A DNA stretch of 64,000 nt from Aurantiochytrium sp. KH105 (Eukaryota; Sar; Bigyra; Thraustochytrida; Thraustochytriidae). Position numbers and translations under genes: made by a program. The DNA is taken from assembly GCA_003116975.1 (NCBI GenBank), contig BGKB01000136.1, positions 62,001 through 126,000 on the forward strand, given 5' to 3'. Position 1 is the stretch's first letter, and every line of letters begins with the position of its first letter. Shown one piece after another: positions 1 through 9,236 of this stretch. The notes under the pieces are model-generated. The model was not told the DNA's origin. It did not search any database and saw nothing but the letters and a program-made list of their open reading frames with translations.

Positions 1-1894
1 TTTGGGCATATTCGACCATGCGCCGCATCCAGCATCGCTGCGTCGCTTCGGGAGAACCTCCCCATGTTTGATGGTCAAAGAGAACGTAAAGAAGACCCTC
101 GCAGCGTAGAGAGATATCGACAGAGCCAACACGCAGTACAAAGTCCCAGAGAGCCTCGGCGAGATCCTCGGAGATGTACGAGCGAGGGAGATGATGCAGA
201 ACCCAACCCAGAAGTGCAAAGCCGTGCAAGTGCGAAAAGTCCTCGCGATAGAACTCTCGCGCAAAAAGAGCCTCGTTGAGTACGCGAACAAGGTGCACAA
301 GCACATGTGAGTCGCTTGACGTAGCTGGTGCTGTGCCGTCGGTGGCGAGAAGTTGTGCATGTACCTTGACTTCCAGAGGGACGAGGTTTACGAGTGCAAT
401 AAGCAGAGGAAAAACACCCCCTGCGCATTCGAGCGAGCAGCTAATGTCAAGATCGAAAACGACGGAAGCACTGCCCAAGCAGCGAGCATAGACTTGCATG
501 CTTCGACTTGGCATGCCATACGAGACGCCATCGAGACTCTTTGCAAAGGACAGGCTTTGCGGCTCCACGAAAACCTCTCGGTCATGGGTCAAGGTACGAC
601 GACCGTTGACGTGCACCGTCTCGAGTACACCGCCGACGCGCACAGCCTTCCAGCGATTTGGGGTCATTTCTTCGTCTTCGAGCGCGCCTCCAATGCACGT
701 TCGTGCATCGTAGTGGAAAACGACAATGAGATCTTCGTACTGATGCTGCTTATGAAGTTTGAGGCGTTGTTGGAATTCGTGTCGTGACACAGGGTCGTCA
801 GCATTCTCGTCTCCGAGTGAGCGCCAGCGATTTGCACCCGAAGACGTGGACGAGGCGTCGTGCAGCGCACGAGGTGCTAGCTTGACGAGATTGAGCAAGT
901 TTGCACGGATCTCCGCAACGGCTTCAGTGGTGAGATGACCAGCTCGCGCGAGGGAGAATTGTCTGCGAATGTAGATTTCATTGTTGTTGACTTCCATGTT
1001 TTCTGGCCCACTTGGGGATCGTGGCGACCTGTCCAGCGTTCGCTCCGAAGCGCGAGGCAGGGGAACGGCGACGCGCATCCGGGACGCTCCGACGAAGAGT
1101 TCGAGAGCCTGCTGAGACGAGGCAGCTCCCTCAAAAAGAGTCGGACGCGCGAAGCGTCCACCAAGACCTTGGCCGATGAAATTCTCGGTTGCGTGCTCTT
1201 CGAGCTTGGGATAGGCGAGCTGACCTTCATGCCGAAGAACTCCGTCAATGTAGACACTGAGGATGGGCCCCACAAGGTAGGGTTGTGAGTGCGCGACCGA
1301 GATGTGGATCCATTGGCGAGGCTGCAGGACGCCAGGCTTGACAGTGAAGGAAGCGCGCTGCCATCCGAGTTCACCGTGCGACCGTGTCCGCACCTCAATG
1401 GTGGATGCCTCGAGATCCACCATGCACCACGAGCCGTAACCGTGTGTGGTGAGGAATCGGTAGAGAACGCGCTGGTGATTCATGTGCTCTTTTGAGGTGG
1501 CTTCTTCGAACCAAAACCAGCCGGAAAAGGTGTAACCTCGAAGAGCGCTTAGCTTGAGCGGGGGCACCGAGAGCGCGTCTTGCGAGTCCATGGAGCAGCA
1601 CAGGTAGGCGTCGGGGAAAACAAAGCTTGTCTCTCCAGCACTGAATTGACCACGACTGCTCGCAGCAAGCATCTGGGCGAGGCCATCGAGCGCTGCGCAG
1701 CGGGCTTTTTCATTCGGTTCCTGTACAACAAATTCCATTAGAGCACCGATGCCTTGGGGCGAGGCCTTGGCGCTCGAGATGCGCAGCGCTGCATCTTCGC
1801 TGGGAATACGGCCGTCTCGCACCTGCTCGAGGACGTTCGCCAGCTCGCACTCGCTCTCTTGCGCGTCCTGTTCTTGTGCAGTGGAGGATGCCAT
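1..1894 (-). CDS. BEACH-family protein (neurobeachin/LvsA/WDFY type), N-terminal part, runs off the window
   Basis: An open frame of 631 codons reads from ATG 1894 to the window edge without a stop; the start context AAAAGG-ATG-G is good. Around residues 85-290 is a concanavalin-A-like lectin fold of the kind found in BEACH proteins: 'GYTFSGWFWFEE', 'GYGSWCMVDLEAS', 'QWIHISVAHSQPYLVGPILS' and 'VYIDGVLRHEGQLAYP'. The last is close to the 'W.HlaisHsqp.l....l.vyvDG.lr.eg.l.YP' pattern of neurobeachin and LvsA. Residues 1-80 are mostly helical with acidic stretches. The rest is helical, armadillo-like sequence. The diagnostic BEACH and WD40 domains would lie beyond base 1. Family members are large scaffolds in membrane trafficking, lysosome size control or autophagy; which subfamily this is cannot be told from the N-terminus. 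Confidence 0.85.
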   Translation of the reverse strand, partial: MASSTAQEQDAQESECELANVLEQVRDGRIPSEDAALRISSAKASPQGIGALMEFVVQEPNEKARCAALDGLAQMLAASSRGQFSAGETSFVFPDAYLCCSMDSQDALSVPPLKLSALRGYTFSGWFWFEEATSKEHMNHQRVLYRFLTTHGYGSWCMVDLEASTIEVRTRSHGELGWQRASFTVKPGVLQPRQWIHISVAHSQPYLVGPILSVYIDGVLRHEGQLAYPKLEEHATENFIGQGLGGRFARPTLFEGAASSQQALELFVGASRMRVAVPLPRASERTLDRSPRSPSGPENMEVNNNEIYIRRQFSLARAGHLTTEAVAEIRANLLNLVKLAPRALHDASSTSSGANRWRSLGDENADDPVSRHEFQQRLKLHKQHQYEDLIVVFHYDARTCIGGALEDEEMTPNRWKAVRVGGVLETVHVNGRRTLTHDREVFVEPQSLSFAKSLDGVSYGMPSRSMQVYARCLGSASVVFDLDISCSLECAGGVFPLLIALVNLVPLEVKVHAQLLATDGTAPATSSDSHVLVHLVRVLNEALFAREFYREDFSHLHGFALLGWVLHHLPRSYISEDLAEALWDFVLRVGSVDISLRCEGLLYVLFDHQTWGGSPEATQRCWMRRMVEYAQ

Positions 1895-2660
1895 CCTTTT
1901 CCGAGGGCTTGGTCTTTGTATGGGCAGATCGGGTCGGCTTGGTCGCCAGGAACCTTGCGTTCGTTCCGGGCGGAGCGAAGGGAAGTGGCGGTGGCGGCCG
2001 CGACGGGAGAGCCGCAGGCCGGCCCGCGCCCTTCCTCGCCAGCGCTGGGTCTTTCTTTGCGAGCTTTCGCACGCACGCGCAGCGCGCGAAGTGGCGTTGA
2101 ACTGATTTTGGATTCTTTTTCCTTTTTCCTCCTCCTTGCGCCTCGATTTATTCGGGGGCCAAACCAAAGCAGAGAGCCTGACTGTCAGCGGAGACGCAGA
2201 GACGCACACAAGCACAGGTTGGACATGCAATGCGACTCGGACGGAAGGTGAGTCGCAAGCACAGTCGGGTCGTTATGATGCAATTGGCTTGGACTTGGAG
2301 GATCTAGCTTCCCTTGTTAGGTGGCGGCCTTTTCCTTTGCTAGGAATAGTAAAGATCTGGGGTCATTGGCGGAGAACTTTTGGGTCGGGATAGCTGGTCG
2401 CGCCCACCACCACCAACACCCACACCCACACCATCAGCATTTCTTTTGGCTAAAGAAGAAAGGAGGGGGCTTGTTTGTCCAAGAGAGTCTCATCGCACCG
2501 TAGACCGCATCACGAAAGTCGGAGATTTCCTAAAAGGTTACAGAAAAAAAAATCAAGACACCTTGGGGGGAAGAAGACGAAAGAATGGAAAAGAGCCTGT
2601 TCGCAGTAGCAGAAGGCTTACGCATGGTAGGTTCTTCTTCGGCAGCAGACTATACAAGAC
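1895..2660. other. Intergenic: promoter side of the BEACH gene and 3' side of the coiled-coil gene
   Basis: No gene is supported here. The part next to the BEACH start (about 1950-2100) is very GC-rich; the distal part is A/T-richer and carries a short CACC/CACA run at about 2401-2432. Open frames on both strands are short, overlapping and without recognisable motifs. Confidence 0.6.
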
Positions 2661-3458
2661 TTAGTCCAACAGATTGATGCCAGCGAAAGGCGCAAGAAGA
2701 GCGTCGTAGGCTTTGGCTTGAGGGTCCTCGGATTTCTCACCATCGTCGTTTTCTTCTTCATCATCGAGACCGTGCAAGGGTCTTCTAGGGCGATGACGAC
2801 CTCGTCGATGCCGACTTGACATCTCTTTCTCCCTTTCTCCTTTTTCATTGTCGCGAGAGCGAGACAGTTCGAGCTGCAATGCGGCAATATTGGAGCGCAA
2901 GCGACGTTTTTCGTCGTCGAGTCTCTCTTGCCGAGCGCGCTCACGACGCTCGCGGGCCTCAGCTTTTGCAAGTGCCTTGTCTTCCTTTGTGCGACGATGC
3001 ACCTCACGGAGATGAGCTATTCTAGCATCATTGGCATTCACAACCTCGCGCAGTTTGTGGAGATCTTCGTCTGTCTCGGCAAGCTTGCGCTGGGTCTCAT
3101 GCGTTTGCGAGAACGCATTTTCCTTTTCGGCGAGACGAGTCTCGTCATCACGGACGTTTTCTAGCTCAGCGACGAGGTCCACAAAGTCTTTGAGATGAAT
3201 GCGGGCGGCTTGGTCGGGGTCCAGCTGCTTCCATGTTTCCTGCAAGGCGGAGAGATCGCGCTCTTTCGACACGAGGGTTTCCTCCGCCTTGGCATTGAGC
3301 TTTTGAAGCGCAGAGACCTTTTCTTCGTACTCGCGCACGAGCGCCTGGAGCTCCTCATCGTCAAGTAGCAGCGCGCGGTCCGCCTGCGCTCCCGCCGGCG
3401 TCCGCGCCAAGAGGTGGCTCGTCGCGCGCTCGCGCTCGCCCTCGTTGGTCGCCATGCT
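2661..3458 (-). CDS. Coiled-coil protein of unknown function (265 aa)
   Basis: The frame stays open for 78 codons upstream, but that extension is Arg/Pro/Ser low-complexity sequence made by a CGGCT repeat, so I start at ATG 3458 (A at -3). From about residue 30 to 210 the protein is almost all charged heptads ('LVREYEEKVSALQKLNAKAE', 'LRSNIAALQLELSRSRDNEK'), predicting one long coiled coil. A basic patch 'SSRHRRGRHRPRRPL' follows, then an acidic tail ending 'YDALLAPFAGINLLD'. I do not recognise the family; a cytoskeletal or scaffold role would be a guess. It is divergent from the TBCC/EF-hand gene, with 406 bp between the two ATGs. Confidence 0.7.
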   Translation of the reverse strand, partial: SMATNEGERERATSHLLARTPAGAQADRALLLDDEELQALVREYEEKVSALQKLNAKAEETLVSKERDLSALQETWKQLDPDQAARIHLKDFVDLVAELENVRDDETRLAEKENAFSQTHETQRKLAETDEDLHKLREVVNANDARIAHLREVHRRTKEDKALAKAEARERRERARQERLDDEKRRLRSNIAALQLELSRSRDNEKGEREKEMSSRHRRGRHRPRRPLHGLDDEEENDDGEKSEDPQAKAYDALLAPFAGINLLD

Positions 3459-3864
3459 CGCCTCCTCGGGGCAGGCTGGCCGGCTGCGGCTGGTCCTCGC
3501 CTCAGCGTCGGCGGCGCGGAGATTCTGCGCGAGCGGCCGTGGCCATCGCGCGCCCGCGCCGGGCTTGGCTCGGCTCGGCTCGGCTCGGCTCGGCTTTGCT
3601 CGGCTGGGCTGGGAGCGCTCGCGCGATGGGTCTCTCTCTCTGTGTCTATCGGTGTCTATCTGCGCGGCGGTTTTTTCCCGCGGCGGCGCCATTCTTCACT
3701 TGCGGCGCGATTCCCGACTTGCAGGGCCGCCGGCGCAAGTGGGGCAAAGGCGGCCGCAAGTGCGCGGCGGCGCGTGCGGGATAGTGCGGCAAGCCAACCC
3801 GGGCGAGGTGTACAACTAGCCAGTGACTAACGTCGAGCAGAGCGGCAACGCGAGGGCGAGCGCG
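3459..3864. promoter_or_regulatory. Shared 5' region of two divergent genes, with a GGCTC tandem repeat
   Basis: These 406 bp separate the ATGs of the coiled-coil gene (-) and the TBCC/EF-hand gene (+), so both promoters must lie here or overlap the genes. At about 3564-3605 is a run of pentamer GGCTC/CGGCT repeats. A pyrimidine-rich stretch with TCTCT and TCTATC repeats follows (about 3630-3660). No TATA box is evident. Confidence 0.5.
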
Positions 3865-6800
3865 ATGGGGAGCGAGGGCGCGCGCGTGAGCGGGCTCGCG
3901 GGCAAGAGCGTGGTGCTGGGCGTCGGGGAGGTCAGCGGCGGGGCGCTGACGCTCTGCGAGCTGTCGAACTGCGAGATCGTGGTGCTCGACTATGCGGGCC
4001 AGGTGACCGCGGAGCGCCTGGTGAACTGTCGGGTCTTGGTCGCGGCGTGCGCGGGGAGCTGCATGCTACGAGGATGCCGTGGAAGCGTGTTCACGATGGC
4101 GACCAAGCAGTGCCGCGTGCTGGACTCGCACGACTGCACGCTCTTTCTTGACATCCAGGGAGATCCGGTCATTGAGAAAAGCTCGGCCATGTACTTTGGC
4201 GCCCACAATGCCTCGCACCCGGTGCTCGCGTCCTTGTACAAGCGCGGGGGAATCCATATCGACGGGGAAGGAAGCTGGTCGTCTGTTTTCGACTTCTCAG
4301 CCGATGAGGCCAAGGGGGGCCAAAGGAACTGGAGTACAATCGAGGCCGGGCAGCCTCTCATCGACGTTCGCACGGGAGGATTGTCGCCGTTGGGCGTGTA
4401 CAAGTTAAGGCTAGTATTTTGGCGTTTTGACACGGACCGCGACGGCGGCTTGTCGTTCTCGGAGGTGAACTCGTTTCAAAATGCAATTGGATCCGACGAG
4501 GTCCTCCAGGATGCGGCGTCGATGCGGGACAATTTTGCAAAGGTTGGCCTCGGACTCGATCACCGTGGTCACCTTCCGTTTGCGAGTTTTCTGGAGCTTT
4601 ACCAGCTTCAAGGCGAGGACGACCTCTTGACGGATCTTGCAAAACTTGGCATGGAGCGTCTCGACGTGACACCATTTGACCTTGAACCCTATGCGCTCGA
4701 CTTTTTCGATGGCGATGACGAAGAGGAAGAGGAGGAGGAAGAAGAGGACTACGATGACGATGCCTTTGACGTCGACAATGGGACGATGGAGGACAGTCTG
4801 CGACATTTTGGAAACCTTTTGGCTGCTAAACCTGGTGGTGCTGACGCTGAGTTTGACCTCGACCTGGCATTTGAGGGGGATGCAAACGATCTCGAGGCAG
4901 GGGCAAAGCTTGGCGAACAAGGGACGGGCGCCGTTCCTACGCGAAGGCCACCTCCGCTGCCCCGATCCTTTGTGAGCTCTCAGGAAGAGGAATCTGAGGA
5001 ACGAGCATTGGGTGATGAAAAGATCGCCGAGAAGAAACAAAAAAAGGCAAAGAAGAAAAAGAAGGGCGAAAGAAAGAGCAAGTCCTCCTTTTCGGTCTCG
5101 GAGGCGATGCGTGGTCCGTCACATGTACAAGTTGTCGAATTTGACACAAATGAAACGTACGGAGACGATCGCTTTGAGGAAGAGCGGGATGAAGAAGAAG
5201 AAGAAGGGGAGCACGGCCAAGTGTACGTGGAGCATGAAGAGGAACTGGAGGACTGGGACGTTCTCCGATGTGCCTCGAACTTGTGCATCGAGGCTCACCA
5301 TCGTGGCGTCGATCTGCAGAAATGGTTTGCCAACTACGACGTGGAAAAGCGGACGAGCCTGCACCATTCCGTGTTCGAGACGGCGTTTTCAGCCTTGCTC
5401 CTTGGGCTTTGTGCTGGCTCCTCAGAGGCCTTTGTGAGTGATGTCGAGCGTCTCCTGGACCCGCACAATTTGCACGAACTGTGTGCTCTTCTCGTTGACC
5501 ACCGAGACGCAGCCTTTGTGCGGTACATGCCGTTGGTGCTAAAGTCAAAGGCACGGAGCCCGCGACGCGGTGGGGACGCCGCAGAAGCATCGTTTCTTTC
5601 ACATCCGCTTTTCGCAGAGGTTGGCGGATCGGTAGAGTCCTTTTTGCGCGAGCGCTTCCGCGCGGAAGGTGAGCGGGTCCAGCATGGATCGCAAACAGTA
5701 TTCGAGCGCATTCGCGACGCGATCCAGGCGTGGAAATGGAGTGTTGGAGGTCGACTGCCCACGCAGCAGGGTATCTCGGTATGGAGCGCGCAGCGCGAGT
5801 GCATTTCCGAACGCAACTTGCGCAATGCCTTCCGCGCAAGTCTCCAAGTCGACTTTCGTCCGGCGCAGCTGCGGGTGTTTGGCGAGATGATTCGCACGAG
5901 CGTCGAGTCAGATGTCGAGGCGCACGCTCGCGCTGCGCAGGAGGCAGAGCAAGAGGAAGCATCTGTTGCAGGACAGCAAGTGACGATCGCAGCACTGCTG
6001 CGATGGCTGGGCACCTTGCGATTGTCGCGCGCGATCGGACGAGAGGCATGGCTGCACTCGAAGCGCGCTGGGGCGCGTCAGGCGGATCAGGGCAATATGG
6101 AGCTCTTGGAGAGAGCCCTCGCGGGCGAATCAGACGCCATGCAGACGCTGGAGCGCGCTCCGGAGCTCTTGGAACGTCTATTGAGCCAGCGACAAATTGT
6201 TCCGCATGAAGCTATTCCTGGCGAGGCCCGTGGACGCGCGCAGGACTGGGTGCAAAGTCCCGAGGGCCAAGCAGCTGTTCGAAAGCGCGCGCTGCGAGTG
6301 AAAATGGCCGAAGCACAGGCCGCCGTGCTTGAGGAGGCGACCGCGCGGGAGACGCAAGCTTTGGAGTCCGAGGTAGGCCCGCGCGTGGCGCTCTTTCTCG
6401 AGTACTGCCGCGCCTGCTTTCAAGGAACTGCAAGTGGAAGTTTCGATGGATGGATTGCTCAGCGCGAAGAATCCCGCGCGAAGAAGCGGCGCGCCCTGCA
6501 CCGATGGGAGCGCGCCAAGAAACAGGAGCAGCAATTCGTTCAGGCGGACGGTGACTACGTTATTGTCGCTTCTGCACTTTTCGACAAGGTGCGGGGTCTC
6601 GTGGGCCGTACCTTTGACCATCAGCGTGATGCTACGAGGGGCTACAGCGTGTGTCGTAGCTCGCGGTATGCCGGTCTCGATGCAGACAAGACCATCGCGG
6701 CCTTTGTTAAGCGTAAAACGGAGGCGCTTGTGGCTGAGGCAGGGGCGCGGGGTGTGGAAGCGCTTTCGCGGGCAACGGCGACAGCAAGCGCGGGGGATGT

Positions 6801-7614
6801 GCTTGTTTCTTATGACGAGTTTCGCGAGGCGTTCGGACCTCTGTTGAATTCGCTGACGGCAGATCCACGGACGCGGGACGAGGCGCTTTTACTGCTGTCT
6901 CCCTCTGCTGCGGCCCAGGATCGCGCAGAAGAGTATTTGCTCTCGAAACGCGGCAAGGAAGACATGGAAGGGGCCAAGGACAAGTCACAAGTGCGGCAGG
7001 CGCTGAAACGCAAGTACGAGGAGGAGATTTTGCGTGCATCGGGGTTCCAGCCCCGCAGCGAGGCCAAGAGTCAACTGGAGGCGGCACGTGACGAGCGACG
7101 TGCGCGTGCTGATGCAAACTTTCGTCAATGGGCGCGCAACAAGGCCAAGGCAAAACGGCGCGCCGCAAAAGAGGCCAAGGCCAAGGTTGCGGAAGAGGAG
7201 GCTCTTCAGAAGGAGCGCAGAGCGAAGAGCCGCCGTGCATATCGACAATGGAAGACCGCTGCAAGCCAAGGCAAGTATCCTGCATACGCTCCAGCGGCCA
7301 GTCTCGGTGGTGCTGGTGCGGTATCTTCGGCATCGTCTCCTTCTCGAAGAAAGGTGGCCAACACGGCGACAGATAGCAAGGTGAAGAGAAATAAGAAGCC
7401 CGCGACGAAGAAGGCAACGACGAAGTCTATGAGAGCGGGGCCAGCCTCGTCTGGCGTGGCGCCGAAAGCCGCACTGAAGCCTCGTCCACGGACTCGTGTG
7501 GAGGAGCGTCCACCTTGGGTTTCGTCATCAGGTGGGCCTGGCGATGACGAGGTGCAGGAAGATGTCGCCATGACTGTACCCACGGCACGTACGGGGCCTG
7601 GTCTGATGATGTGA
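3865..7614 (+). CDS. TBCC/C-CAP domain protein with EF-hand and long acidic/coiled-coil tail (1,249 aa)
   Basis: Start at ATG 3865; the frame is open 14 codons further up, but only from GTG. Residues about 12-140 read as the right-handed beta-helix of tubulin-cofactor-C/RP2 proteins: short strands with regular Cys/Val/Leu ('GSCMLRGCRGSVFTMATKQC') and then 'PVIEKSSAMYFGAHN', which corresponds to the 'PiIEsss.i.Fg' motif. Arg84 in 'KQCRVLDSHDC' sits where RP2 and TBCC carry the arginine finger that stimulates GTP hydrolysis by tubulin or Arl3. Residues 189-200 are a canonical EF-hand loop (Asp189, Asp191, Asp193, Glu200). Acidic and lysine-rich low-complexity segments (about 280-480) follow, then helical sequence with IQ-like basic repeats near the C-terminus ('ANFRQWARNKAKAKRRA' and 'SRRAYRQWKTAAS'). 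A role at the basal body or flagellum is plausible from RP2/TBCCD1 relatives and from the neighbouring flagellar genes, but this is inference. Confidence 0.8.
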   Translation: MGSEGARVSGLAGKSVVLGVGEVSGGALTLCELSNCEIVVLDYAGQVTAERLVNCRVLVAACAGSCMLRGCRGSVFTMATKQCRVLDSHDCTLFLDIQGDPVIEKSSAMYFGAHNASHPVLASLYKRGGIHIDGEGSWSSVFDFSADEAKGGQRNWSTIEAGQPLIDVRTGGLSPLGVYKLRLVFWRFDTDRDGGLSFSEVNSFQNAIGSDEVLQDAASMRDNFAKVGLGLDHRGHLPFASFLELYQLQGEDDLLTDLAKLGMERLDVTPFDLEPYALDFFDGDDEEEEEEEEEDYDDDAFDVDNGTMEDSLRHFGNLLAAKPGGADAEFDLDLAFEGDANDLEAGAKLGEQGTGAVPTRRPPPLPRSFVSSQEEESEERALGDEKIAEKKQKKAKKKKKGERKSKSSFSVSEAMRGPSHVQVVEFDTNETYGDDRFEEERDEEEEEGEHGQVYVEHEEELEDWDVLRCASNLCIEAHHRGVDLQKWFANYDVEKRTSLHHSVFETAFSALLLGLCAGSSEAFVSDVERLLDPHNLHELCALLVDHRDAAFVRYMPLVLKSKARSPRRGGDAAEASFLSHPLFAEVGGSVESFLRERFRAEGERVQHGSQTVFERIRDAIQAWKWSVGGRLPTQQGISVWSAQRECISERNLRNAFRASLQVDFRPAQLRVFGEMIRTSVESDVEAHARAAQEAEQEEASVAGQQVTIAALLRWLGTLRLSRAIGREAWLHSKRAGARQADQGNMELLERALAGESDAMQTLERAPELLERLLSQRQIVPHEAIPGEARGRAQDWVQSPEGQAAVRKRALRVKMAEAQAAVLEEATARETQALESEVGPRVALFLEYCRACFQGTASGSFDGWIAQREESRAKKRRALHRWERAKKQEQQFVQADGDYVIVASALFDKVRGLVGRTFDHQRDATRGYSVCRSSRYAGLDADKTIAAFVKRKTEALVAEAGARGVEALSRATATASAGDVLVSYDEFREAFGPLLNSLTADPRTRDEALLLLSPSAAAQDRAEEYLLSKRGKEDMEGAKDKSQVRQALKRKYEEEILRASGFQPRSEAKSQLEAARDERRARADANFRQWARNKAKAKRRAAKEAKAKVAEEEALQKERRAKSRRAYRQWKTAASQGKYPAYAPAASLGGAGAVSSASSPSRRKVANTATDSKVKRNKKPATKKATTKSMRAGPASSGVAPKAALKPRPRTRVEERPPWVSSSGGPGDDEVQEDVAMTVPTARTGPGLMM

Positions 7615-7713
7615 GCAGAGATTTGATTGATTTAGAGGCTATGACGCAAGGTTTGGCTTGAAAATTTGTTTTTCTTGGTTTTCTGACCCACCCACCGCCA
7701 GCCGGTTGAGGGT

Positions 7714-7783
7714 CGATCCTCACTTGGGGCAAAGACCAAAATGAAGATCGATCCTCACTTGGGGCAAAGCCCAAAATAAAGAT
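7714..7783 (+). repeat. Two tandem 35-bp copies
   Basis: Copies at 7714-7748 and 7749-7783 begin CGATCCTCACTTGGGGCAAA and differ at only a few positions (GACC/GCCC and ATGAAG/ATAAAG). One of those differences creates AATAAA in the second copy. Confidence 0.9.
7775..7780 (+). promoter_or_regulatory. Putative poly(A) signal AATAAA
   Basis: AATAAA lies 161 bp after the stop of the TBCC/EF-hand gene, inside the second copy of the 35-bp repeat, with a GT-rich stretch (TGTGTGCATGTGTGCATG) just downstream, as expected for a cleavage/polyadenylation site. Confidence 0.45.
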
Positions 7784-7991
7784 GTGTGCATGTGTGCATG
7801 CATTGTTTGCATCTTCTCATCGGAGGAATGAACGTGTGTCGTCAACAAGGATGTAAAGGGAAGCAAAGAAGAGCCACGTAAAAGGTCTACGTTTTACACA
7901 AAAGGATTTTCGTTTTGGTGAAGAAAAGGGTCGATTGCCTGTCGGTGGTCTAGTTGTGTCGCCAGTGGAGTGATGGGCAAAGCTGGCACAA

Positions 7992-8027
7992 TTTTTTTTT
8001 GGGGGGGGGGAGGGGAGGGGGGGTTGG
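7992..8027. repeat. T9-G10 homopolymer junction and G-rich tract
   Basis: Nine T are followed by ten G, then A-GGGG-A-GGGGGGG. Four or more G-runs separated by single A form a potential G-quadruplex on the plus strand; in the methyltransferase transcript (minus) it would be C-rich 3' UTR. Confidence 0.8.
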
Positions 8028-8154
8028 TGGATGTTAAGGGATGGAGAAGAGATTTTATGGTGCGGCACGCGCGCAGAGACGAGGGCCGCAACAGCTGCTG
8101 GAAAAGATTGACAAGGTGCAGGTGCTATAGGAACTGTGGCAAGATGGTACGCGC

Positions 8155-9165
8155 TTAGTTCTTGGCGACCTTGCGGACCTTGTAGTAGTAGATGGGGGTG
8201 TAGATGCCGCGGTCGCCGGCGTCGACGAGGGAGCGGGCAGCAACCTCGAGGACCTGGGAGGCGTTGTAGGTGCCCTTGGGGGCAAGGCCGATGGCCTCGG
8301 TAACGCGGGCGAGGTTCGCGGTGAGCTGACGGCCAGCCCAGGACATGAGGATGCCGTCGATCGAGAAGCCAGGCTTGAGGGGCTCGTGCCACTCCATGTC
8401 GTCGCCGAGCTTGTTGGCGTCGTAGGCCTCGACGAGCTCGAGACCGGGGTTGGCCTTGATGGCGTTGACGTAGTCGTCAAAGCTGTGGAGGACGGCGATG
8501 GCGTTGCCAAAGGCGAGGTCCTCGAGAATCTTGACCTCCTCGGGGTCCTCCGGGTTGTGCTTGGGGAGGGTGACCCAGGCGAAGCCGGCGAAGACACCAC
8601 CGGGGCGGAGGACGCGCTCGACCTCGGCGAAGAAGGTGTTGAGCTTGGTGGAGTGGGCGGTGGCCTCGCAGTCGTAGCCGCAGTCGAAGGAGTTGTCCTC
8701 GAAGGGGAGCTCGTGGAAGTCACCCTCGACGGCCTTGCAGCGGTTGGAGAGGCCGTTCTGGGCGATCCAGGCGTTGCCGCGGGCGATCTGGAAGTCGGAG
8801 ATGGTCACGCCGGTGATGTTGGCGCGGGAGAACTTGGCGATGTTGACGAGGGGGCCGCAGACACCGCAGCCGAGATCACAGACATCCTGGCCGGGGCGGA
8901 TGCCGAGCTGGGCGGCGAGCCAGTGCTCCTGGCGGAGGAGGGACTCCTTGAAGCCCTCGCCCTTGTTGCGCGGGGCGAAGTGGAAGGACTTGCCCCAGCC
9001 GTACTCGTAGAGGCTGGTGGCGACCGAGGCGTAGAAGCTCTTGACCACGGGGGCGTAGTTCTTGTCCTTGTCCTCGTTGTCCACGGTGTTCTTCATGGCA
9101 TGGTTGATGGCGCCAACGAACTGGTCCGACGAGTGGTTCTCGCCCTTCTCCCAGAGAACGACCAT
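8155..9165 (-). CDS. ERG6: Sterol 24-C-methyltransferase (336 aa)
   Basis: Transfers a methyl group from S-adenosylmethionine to C-24 of a delta-24 sterol (cycloartenol, lanosterol or zymosterol, depending on lineage) in sterol side-chain synthesis at ER or lipid-droplet membranes. Family signatures are clear: 'YEYGWGKSFHF' at residues 53-63 (sterol-binding aromatic region), SAM motif I 'CDLGCGVCGP' at 96-105, 'ITGVTISDFQI' after it, 'HSTKLNTFFAEVERVLRPGG' in the middle, and a conserved C-terminal domain. In motif I the usual second GG is Cys-Gly. It is slightly shorter than yeast Erg6 (383 aa), lacking part of the N-terminal extension. The start ATG directly follows a CAAG repeat leader. Third codon positions are almost all G or C, more extreme than in neighbours, suggesting a highly expressed gene. 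Confidence 0.96.
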   Translation of the reverse strand: MVVLWEKGENHSSDQFVGAINHAMKNTVDNEDKDKNYAPVVKSFYASVATSLYEYGWGKSFHFAPRNKGEGFKESLLRQEHWLAAQLGIRPGQDVCDLGCGVCGPLVNIAKFSRANITGVTISDFQIARGNAWIAQNGLSNRCKAVEGDFHELPFEDNSFDCGYDCEATAHSTKLNTFFAEVERVLRPGGVFAGFAWVTLPKHNPEDPEEVKILEDLAFGNAIAVLHSFDDYVNAIKANPGLELVEAYDANKLGDDMEWHEPLKPGFSIDGILMSWAGRQLTANLARVTEAIGLAPKGTYNASQVLEVAARSLVDAGDRGIYTPIYYYKVRKVAKN

Positions 9166-9236
9166 CTTGCTTGCTTGCTTGCTTGCTTGTTTGCTTGCTT
9201 GCTTGCTGCTTGCTGCTTGCTGGCTTGTGCTTGCGA
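9166..9236. repeat. (CTTG)n microsatellite in the 5' leader of the sterol methyltransferase gene
   Basis: Eight or more CTTG units, interrupted by TGC-rich variants, lie immediately upstream of the ATG; on the transcript they would read as CAAG repeats directly before the start codon. Confidence 0.9.

Larger units (their letters stand above)
7615..8154. other. Intergenic between two convergent genes
   Basis: This is the 3' flank of both the TBCC/EF-hand gene and the sterol methyltransferase gene. It holds a duplicated 35-bp element with an AATAAA, a T-run followed by a long G-run, and no supported gene. Confidence 0.6.

Noticed and set aside
4937-6049. 370-codon minus-strand frame inside the TBCC/EF-hand gene
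   Set aside because: Antisense, Arg/Ser/Pro-rich without motifs; the sense frame has clear domains.
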